64,000 nucleotides of DNA from Azospirillum brasilense (GTDB lineage: Bacteria; Pseudomonadota; Alphaproteobacteria; Azospirillales; Azospirillaceae): contig NZ_CP032345.1 of the NCBI RefSeq assembly GCF_005222205.1, positions 1,489,501 through 1,553,500 of the forward strand, given 5' to 3'. A program made the translations under genes and the position numbers. Each line of letters starts with the position of its first letter. The first letter of the stretch is position 1. Shown here piece after piece: positions 59,154 to 64,000 of the stretch. Under the pieces are notes generated by a model, which was given only the letters and a program-made list of their open reading frames with translations, did no database searches and had not been told where the DNA came from.

Positions 59154-59546
59154 CAGCGACCCTCCCCGAGCGAGGACCCCATCGGGCCGGTGTGTAGATG
59201 ATGTTCAGGCGTCCAAGCCATACCACGAATTCCCCGTTATCCCGCCGGGCGTCGAAAAAACGATCCGGAGAGGCCCAGTGGGCGTGCTCAACGAAGACCG
59301 AACGACCGCAAAACCCCAAAAAGACACACATGGCTTCCTCTCGATATCCGGAATTCGCGTTCCAATGCGCTGGGTTGAAGAAGGGAGCCGGTAGCTCGCT
59401 TGGTGGTATGGTTGGACCAATCGCCCTGTCGGCGATTCGGGGTGGTGGGTACGATGGCTTTCATCGTGGTCTCCGTGGGTTGAAGAAGGCAGGGGTTGAA
59501 GGAAGGCGCGGGCCCGAAGGGAAACCGCAGGATCGGGTATCGCCTG
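59154..59546. other. Gene-free spacer
   Basis: No coding region with a ribosome site or recognisable motif is seen. The 11-mer GTTGAAGAAGG occurs twice (about 59379 and 59480), and GTCGGCGATTC near 59428 is a partial iteron look-alike. GC content dips slightly. It probably includes the MarR-gene promoter. Confidence 0.45.
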
Positions 59547-59747
59547 TCAGCGATACGCTTGCAACGTCAAAAATGACCGGGCATCCGAAAGGTTCCGTTC
59601 CCGGATATGTTGGGCCGGGACATAGCCCGCTTCGGTTCCGTCCAGCCCGATGTCGCGCCGCAGATGGGCGCTCAGCGTCTCCACGCCGGCATCGTCGCCG
59701 TCGCGGTCCAGCCACTGCCGCAGCAGGGCGTTCCACAAGGTCTGCAT
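59547..59747 (-). CDS. Small DUF1127-like protein
   Basis: 66 residues from ATG 59747, with the strong ribosome site AAGGAGAGGAG. MQTLWNALLRQWLDRDGD and LSAHLRRDIGLDGTEAGYV give the short Arg/Trp helix followed by L-x-x-x-x-x-R-D-I-G-L that marks DUF1127/YjiS proteins. Alphaproteobacterial members have been linked to RNA turnover and phosphate or stress responses; here the role is unknown. Confidence 0.65.
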   Translation of the reverse strand: MQTLWNALLRQWLDRDGDDAGVETLSAHLRRDIGLDGTEAGYVPAQHIRERNLSDARSFLTLQAYR

Positions 59748-60064
59748 GACTCCTCTCCTTGGTGCAGAGGAGCAATTAATCCGTTATCGGATGATTTCCG
59801 TCAAGCGTGATTCCCGACTGCCGGACCAAACGGTTGGGTTGCTCCCCGTTCGCCCTTGTCGATCCGCCTTGTCGATCCGCTTTGCCCGCCCTATAGAGTT
59901 CCGTCATGAAGGCGAGCCCAAGTACCACCGGCATCCTGCTCTGACGCGCCCGACGCGCAGAGCCTGAACGCGCGCGCCCTGGATGGGAGCCCGCGGTGTG
60001 TGTCTGCGCCCGCGCGCAGGCAGAAAGCCGCCGGATCGGCGGCTCACAAGCCGTGAGTGGTTTG
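59748..60064. other. Spacer between small gene and acetyltransferase
   Basis: No gene is seen. The segment is more AT-rich near 59770-59800 (probable promoter of the small minus-strand gene) and has a tandem CTTGTCGATCCGC (about 59857 and 59869). Confidence 0.4.
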
Positions 60065-60700
60065 ATGGAAAACGTCTTCGAAAGCCCGTTCAAGGGCATG
60101 GTGCTGGAGCAGCAGGTCACCAACCCGAACATCATCGTCGGCCGGTACAGCTATTATTCCGGCTATTATCATGGTCACAGCTTCGACGACTGCGCCCGGT
60201 TCCTTCTCCCGGACGAGGGCGTCGACCGGTTGGTGATCGGCAGCTTCTGCTCGATCGGGTCCGGCGCGGCCTTCATCATGGCGGGCAACCAAGGCCACAG
60301 GAACGACTGGGTCAGCACCTTTCCCTTCTTCTGGATGCCCGAAGTGCCGGCCTTCGCTGGCGCGCGGAATGGCTATCGGCCCGCCGGCGACACGGTGGTC
60401 GGCAATGACGTCTGGATCGGTTCGGAGGCCATCGTCATGCCCGGCGTCACCATCGGCGACGGCGCTGTGATCGGCACGAGGGCGCTGGTGACGCGGGACG
60501 TCGAACCCTACGCGATCGTGGGTGGCAACCCCGCCCGGGTAATCCGCAAGCGCTTCGACGACGATCTCATCGCGCTGCTGCTTGAGATGAGGTGGTGGGA
60601 TTGGTCCGATGACCAGTTGCAGGAGGCGATGCCGATCCTGACCAGCGGCGACGTCGCGCGTCTGCACCGCCATTGGCAAGAGGTGATCAAAGCCACCTGA
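60065..60700 (+). CDS. CatB/Vat-type xenobiotic O-acetyltransferase
   Basis: 211 residues from ATG 60065, the usual length of type B chloramphenicol acetyltransferases. A left-handed beta-helix of hexapeptides is obvious ([36 protein letters not shown]). The family opening [29 protein letters not shown] and the catalytic-His segment [15 protein letters not shown] are intact. It would acetylate chloramphenicol- or streptogramin-like hydroxyl groups with acetyl-CoA; the real substrate cannot be read. It is a stand-alone gene, without integron or IS signs. Confidence 0.88.
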   Translation: MENVFESPFKGMVLEQQVTNPNIIVGRYSYYSGYYHGHSFDDCARFLLPDEGVDRLVIGSFCSIGSGAAFIMAGNQGHRNDWVSTFPFFWMPEVPAFAGARNGYRPAGDTVVGNDVWIGSEAIVMPGVTIGDGAVIGTRALVTRDVEPYAIVGGNPARVIRKRFDDDLIALLLEMRWWDWSDDQLQEAMPILTSGDVARLHRHWQEVIKAT

Positions 60701-60779
60701 CGGCAACCTTGTCGGCTTCGCCTGTTCATTGGCAGGCGAAGCCACTCCCCGTGGGTGACACCGGGCGCGTCCGGAACGC

Positions 60780-61409
60780 TCAAGCGGCCGGGCGGCCGCC
60801 GACGCGGGCGTCCCAGCCCAGCATCGCGACCTCGGCCACGGCCTCCAGTTCGGCGCGCTCCGCGCCGTCGCGGGCGAGGATCGACATGCCGGCCTGCACC
60901 GTCTGCACGAAACGGGCGAGCGCGTGGAGATCGACCGAGGCCGGGATCTCGCCCTCGGTCACGGCCCGCGCCAGACGCTCCGTCAGGATGCCGACCGCCG
61001 AGGCGCGCGCCGACCGCACCACCTCGCCCAGCTCGGCGTGCCCCTCGCTGCCGACCGCGGAGAGCGTCACCATGCAGCCGCGCGGGATGTCGCCGCGACA
61101 GCCGGTGAGCGCCGCGGCCGAGTCCATCAGCAGCGCCATCACCGCCTCGCGGGCCGTGGCGGCGGCGAAGAAGCGCCCCCAGACCAGACCCTCGTAGCTC
61201 TTGCGGTAATGGTTCACCGCCTCGACGTAGAGCGCCTCCTTGGAGCCGAAGGCGGCGTAGAGGCTGGGCGAGGCGATCCCCATGACCTCCGTCAGGTCGG
61301 CGATGGAGGTCGCCTCGTAGCCCTTGCTCCAGAACAGGCGGGTCGCCTGGGTCAGGGCGGCCTCGCGGTCGAAGGCGCGGGGTCGTCCGCGCCCGCGTGC
61401 GGGCGGCAT
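60780..61409 (-). CDS. TetR-family transcriptional regulator
   Basis: 209 residues from ATG 61409, with AGGA eight bases upstream; a longer start (61457) would place the operator inside the gene. The N-terminal HTH is RPRAFDREAALTQATRLFWSKGYEATSIADLTEVMGIASPSLYAAFGSKEALY, followed by a TetR_C-type ligand domain. It is divergent from an SDR gene, with three TGTATCGATCA-like boxes between, so it most likely represses that gene. Confidence 0.9.
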   Translation of the reverse strand: MPPARGRGRPRAFDREAALTQATRLFWSKGYEATSIADLTEVMGIASPSLYAAFGSKEALYVEAVNHYRKSYEGLVWGRFFAAATAREAVMALLMDSAAALTGCRGDIPRGCMVTLSAVGSEGHAELGEVVRSARASAVGILTERLARAVTEGEIPASVDLHALARFVQTVQAGMSILARDGAERAELEAVAEVAMLGWDARVGGRPAA

Positions 61410-61452
61410 TGCCGTGGTCCTGTCTTCGGTGGGCGGGGTCGGGGGTGATTTC

Positions 61453-61587
61453 TGCATCGATCACTATTTAATCCCGCCGCGGCGTGGGGGCAATGGCCGC
61501 GGGCGGCGGCGTTCCATTTTTGTATCGATCATCATAAAAATCATTGACCGGAGCACCGGCAGCCTCTAGCTATTTCTGTATCGAACG
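61453..61587. promoter_or_regulatory. Operator-like TGTATCGATCA repeats between tetR and SDR genes
   Basis: TGCATCGATCA (61453-61463), TGTATCGATCA (61521-61531) and TGTATCGAACG (61577-61587) lie in the AT-richer divergent spacer; the last is 19 bp before the SDR ATG. Each contains an ATCGAT-type dyad. They are candidate binding sites of the TetR-type protein. Confidence 0.55.
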
Positions 61588-61605
61588 ACACAGAAAGGAT
61601 GGGTC

Positions 61606-62358
61606 ATGGGTCAGCCGATGGGTGAATTGGTTGGAAAGCGCGCCCTGGTGACGGGCGGTTCGCGCGGCATCGGCGCCGCCATCGCTCTGGCGCTCGCCGA
61701 CAAGGGCGCGGATGTGGCGATTTCCTACGAGCGGTCGGCGGAGCGCGCCGCCGAGGTCGTCCGGGCGATCGAGGCGAAGGGCCGGCGCGCCGTCGCCATC
61801 CAGGCCGACAGCGCCGATCCGTCGGCCATGGCGGTCCTGGTCGGCCGGACGGTGGAGGCGCTCGGCGGCCTCGACATCCTGGTCAACAACGCCGGCATCG
61901 CCCGCCAGGGCTTGGTCGCGGAGATGAGCCTCGCCGACATCGACGCGCTCCTGGACGTCAACGTACGCGCGGCGGTGCTCGTGGCGCAGGCGGCCATCCC
62001 GCATCTCAAGGACGGGGGGCGCATCGTCTTCATCGGCTCGTGCCTCGCCGACCGCATCACCGCCCCGGGCGTCACCGTCTATTCGATGACCAAGTCGGCG
62101 CAGATCGCCCTGACGCACGGCCTCGCCCGCGAACTCGGCCCGCGCGACATCACGGTGAATCTGGTCCAGCCGGGCGCGACCGACACCGATATGAATCCCG
62201 CGAACGGCGACCATGCCGAAATCCTGCGCTCGCAGACGCCGCTCGGCCGGTACGGCCAGCCGGAGGACGTGGCGGCGGCGGTGGCCTTCCTGGCGAGCCC
62301 GGCGGCGCGGCAGATCACCGGGGCCACCCTGACGGTGGACGGCGGCCTGAACGCTTAG
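61606..62358 (+). CDS. Classical short-chain dehydrogenase/reductase
   Basis: 250 residues from ATG 61606, with AGAAAGGATGGG upstream. Rossmann motif TGGSRGIG (16-23), NNAG (94-97), catalytic Ser145, Tyr159 and Lys163 (FIGSCLAD; VYSMTK), and the C-terminal TGATLTVDGGLNA. An NAD(P)-dependent oxidoreductase of the FabG-like group; substrate unknown. Probably induced by the ligand of the divergent TetR regulator. Confidence 0.92.
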   Translation: MGQPMGELVGKRALVTGGSRGIGAAIALALADKGADVAISYERSAERAAEVVRAIEAKGRRAVAIQADSADPSAMAVLVGRTVEALGGLDILVNNAGIARQGLVAEMSLADIDALLDVNVRAAVLVAQAAIPHLKDGGRIVFIGSCLADRITAPGVTVYSMTKSAQIALTHGLARELGPRDITVNLVQPGATDTDMNPANGDHAEILRSQTPLGRYGQPEDVAAAVAFLASPAARQITGATLTVDGGLNA

Positions 62359-62373
62359 CCGAATCCGGAACAG

Positions 62374-62410
62374 GTCCGGGGAAGCCTTTGGTTGAAAAGG
62401 CTCCCCGGAC
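62374..62410 (+). terminator. Strong hairpin after the SDR gene
   Basis: GTCCGGGGAAGCCTTT (62374-62389) pairs with AAAAGGCTCCCCGGAC (62395-62410), a 15-16 bp stem with a 5-nt loop, 16 bp after the stop. No U-run follows. Confidence 0.6.
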
Positions 62411-62425
62411 GGCAGCGGTCAAGGA

Positions 62426-62441
62426 TTAACGATCCGTTAAC
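62426..62441. promoter_or_regulatory. Consensus CtrA box upstream of the OpgC-like gene
   Basis: TTAA-CGATCCG-TTAAC matches TTAA-N7-TTAAC exactly and lies 123 bp before the ATG at 62564. It suggests cell-cycle or motility-linked control by CtrA. Confidence 0.55.
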
Positions 62442-62563
62442 GGCGAATATGGGGCGACCCGAGGAGCGCCAACGCCAGCAACGGAGACGCCACAGATGCG
62501 GCACGCACCGATGAAAACGGCCGATTCCCCCGCCACCCGGCCGCCGCCGCAGGGTGCCGCCCG

Positions 62564-63769
62564 ATGAGCCGTTCCGCGACGCTCGACGGGCTGCGGGGGT
62601 ATTTCCTCGTCTTCATGATGGTGAACCACGTGGTGCTGGCCGGCGGCGTCCTGCTCGCCAAGGTCAACCACGCCGAACTCGGCTATGTGCAGGACGCCCA
62701 GGGCTTCGTGCTGCTGTCGGGCATCGTCGCCGGGATGTACTACACCCGCGTCTGGACCCAGCGCTCGCCCGAGGCGGCGCGGCGCCGCCTGTTCGCCCGC
62801 GCCCGCGAGCTGTACGTCTCGACCATGCTGGTGATCGCGCTGGTCACCGCCATGGTGGTGCTGGTCCCCGGCGCGCGGGAGCCGCTGGGCGGCTTCCTCG
62901 GGCATCTGGCCTGGCTGGAGCCCGGCACCCTGCTGGCGAGCGCGCTTCTCCTGCACTCCCCGACCTTCACGGATCTGCTGATCCAGTACATCCTCTACCT
63001 CGCGGCGACGCCGCTGCTGCTCCGCCTGATCCTCGACGGCCATGCCCGCAAGGTCGCGCTGGGCAGCGCCGCGCTGTGGGCCGCCGTGCAGATGGGCCTG
63101 CATGTGCCGGTGCTGAGCGCGCTCGACGACGGGCTGGGGCGGCTCAGCGACGGTCTGGCGGTGCGCGGGCCGTTCAACCCGCTCGCCTGGCAGGTGCTCT
63201 ACGTCGCCGGGCTGCTGATCGGCAGCGCGGTGCAGCGGGGCCGCTTCGACACCGACCGCTGGTTCCCGGTCGAGCGGCCGCCCTGGCTGGTTCCGGCGCT
63301 GGCGACCGTGGTGGTCTGCGCGGCCTGGCACCTGTCCTTCGTCCATGAGCTGGTCAGCCCGATCGTCGGCGAGCGTTTCCTGCGCTACGTCGACCGCACC
63401 GAGTTCAGCCTCGTCTACCTCGCGAACTTCGCGGCGCTGGCCTATGCCGTGTCCTGGCTGCTCATCGCCGGGCCGCGGTCGTCCCACCCGGTCGCCGCCG
63501 GCACCGCCCGGCTGCTCACCGCGCTGTTCAACCTGCCCTTCCTCCGGCTGCTGGGGCGGCACTCGCTGCAGGTCTATCTGTTCCACGTCCTGGTCGCCTA
63601 CGCGATCCTGCTGATCGACCTGTTCGGCGGCCCCTTCAACCAGCTCACCAAGGCGGTCCTGCTGCTCGCCAGCGTCGCCAGCCTCGCCATCCCCGCCCTG
63701 TGGCGGGAGCGGAGCCGCGCCAAGCCGGCGGAGCGGGGCGCCGTCCGGATGGGCTCGTCGCGGGGCTGA
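62564..63769 (+). CDS. OpgC-family membrane acyltransferase
   Basis: 401 residues from ATG 62564. About ten membrane segments; the OpgC-type opening RSATLDGLRGYFLVFMMVNHVV contains the D-G-x-R-G motif with the family His, and QDAQGFVLLSGIVAGMYYTRVW follows. The C-terminal core has LRLLGRHSLQVYLFHVLVAYAILL. OpgC succinylates osmoregulated periplasmic glucans; related proteins acylate other glycans. It is preceded by a consensus CtrA box. A GH17 glucan enzyme occurs 50 kb away in this window. Confidence 0.87.
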   Translation: MSRSATLDGLRGYFLVFMMVNHVVLAGGVLLAKVNHAELGYVQDAQGFVLLSGIVAGMYYTRVWTQRSPEAARRRLFARARELYVSTMLVIALVTAMVVLVPGAREPLGGFLGHLAWLEPGTLLASALLLHSPTFTDLLIQYILYLAATPLLLRLILDGHARKVALGSAALWAAVQMGLHVPVLSALDDGLGRLSDGLAVRGPFNPLAWQVLYVAGLLIGSAVQRGRFDTDRWFPVERPPWLVPALATVVVCAAWHLSFVHELVSPIVGERFLRYVDRTEFSLVYLANFAALAYAVSWLLIAGPRSSHPVAAGTARLLTALFNLPFLRLLGRHSLQVYLFHVLVAYAILLIDLFGGPFNQLTKAVLLLASVASLAIPALWRERSRAKPAERGAVRMGSSRG

Positions 63770-63783
63770 ACGCGCCCAGGCCC

Positions 63784-63825
63784 GGAGGGATGGGGGCCTG
63801 GAGGGATGGGGGCCTGGACGGACGG
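63784..63825. repeat. 16-bp tandem repeat, about 2.5 units
   Basis: GGAGGGATGGGGGCCT is present twice head to tail, followed by the related GGACGGACGGG. It lies after the OpgC-like stop. The remaining bases to the window end show no gene. Confidence 0.6.
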
Positions 63826-64000
63826 GACCCCTCTTGTCCTGGACAAGCCCGCCCCGCTGGGTCAAAGAGAAAGCATCAAAAGGGGTGGGACCGGTGGACG
63901 GGCCATCGCCCGGCCGATCCCCGCCCGCCCTTTCGCTGCTGAGGACAATCGACCCGCGTGACGAGACGCGCCCATCATCGGTGGTTCGGAACCCTGGCCG

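Noticed and set aside
59425..59440. Possible extra iteron GTCGGCGATTC
   Set aside because: Only about eleven of fifteen bases match, 10 kb away from the cluster; likely chance.

Overview
The window is high-GC DNA with dense, largely housekeeping coding. Its gene content and order point to an alphaproteobacterium of the Rhodospirillales, most likely Azospirillum or a close relative. That assignment is inferred from protein family signatures; no database comparison was possible. Supporting features are a korAB-type 2-oxoacid:ferredoxin oxidoreductase, the hrcA-grpE / dnaK-dnaJ arrangement, a SAM-II riboswitch in front of an O-succinylhomoserine sulfhydrylase gene, CtrA-type and GANTC (CcrM) sites, and the mutS / glnD / murJ / trpS neighbourhood.

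Layout. 0-3 kb: 2-oxoacid:ferredoxin oxidoreductase (korA-korB) and a ferritin-like protein cut by the window edge. 3-7 kb: cytoplasmic molybdopterin oxidoreductase, PAS histidine kinase, and a DJ-1/PfpI-fold protein that lacks the catalytic cysteine. 7-14 kb: isocitrate lyase, divergent from a RamB/ScfR-type regulator across a spacer with repeated TTTGTAAA boxes; ferredoxin-NADP reductase; a membrane-anchored GH17 glucanase; an OPRTase-like protein with a degenerate PRPP loop. 14-17 kb: convergent c-di-GMP hydrolase and synthase genes. 17-26 kb: dnaJ, dnaK, CheY-like regulator, grpE, hrcA and several small unknowns. 25-31 kb: rph, rdgB, hemW, a Cache chemoreceptor, folA. 31-39 kb: XRE regulator/SDR pair; the rsmI-yraN-SirB1-like-gshB operon with a divergent LpoA-like lipoprotein; phasin-like protein; metZ under a SAM-II riboswitch. 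39-47 kb: STAS and ribbon-helix-helix small proteins, mutS, glnD, PAP2 phosphatase.

The most unusual segment is 47.6-49.7 kb. A plasmid-type RepA replication initiator gene (48152-49084) is flanked on both sides by eleven copies of a 15-bp near-palindromic motif (TTGGCAATCGCCGAC and its complement; six exact). The four copies nearest repA are spaced by multiples of 11 bp. The same upstream segment holds nine GANTC sites in about 220 bp and a short AT-rich patch. This has the anatomy of an iteron-type, CcrM-methylation-sensitive replication origin. It sits between glnD and murJ, which are neighbours in many alphaproteobacteria. It may be an embedded plasmid/chromid replicon or an active origin of this replicon.

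49-57 kb: lipoprotein, orphan LivK-type binding protein, Cache/PAS hybrid histidine kinase, then murJ, trpS and pcp. 57-64 kb: YkgJ- and YchJ-type cysteine-rich proteins, MarR regulator, a DUF1127-like small protein, a CatB-type xenobiotic acetyltransferase, a TetR/SDR divergent pair with repeated operator-like boxes, and an OpgC-like acyltransferase preceded by a consensus CtrA box. Intergenic palindromic CCCTCTCCC/GGGAGAGGG elements recur at five places. No tRNA, rRNA, insertion sequence or CRISPR array was recognised.
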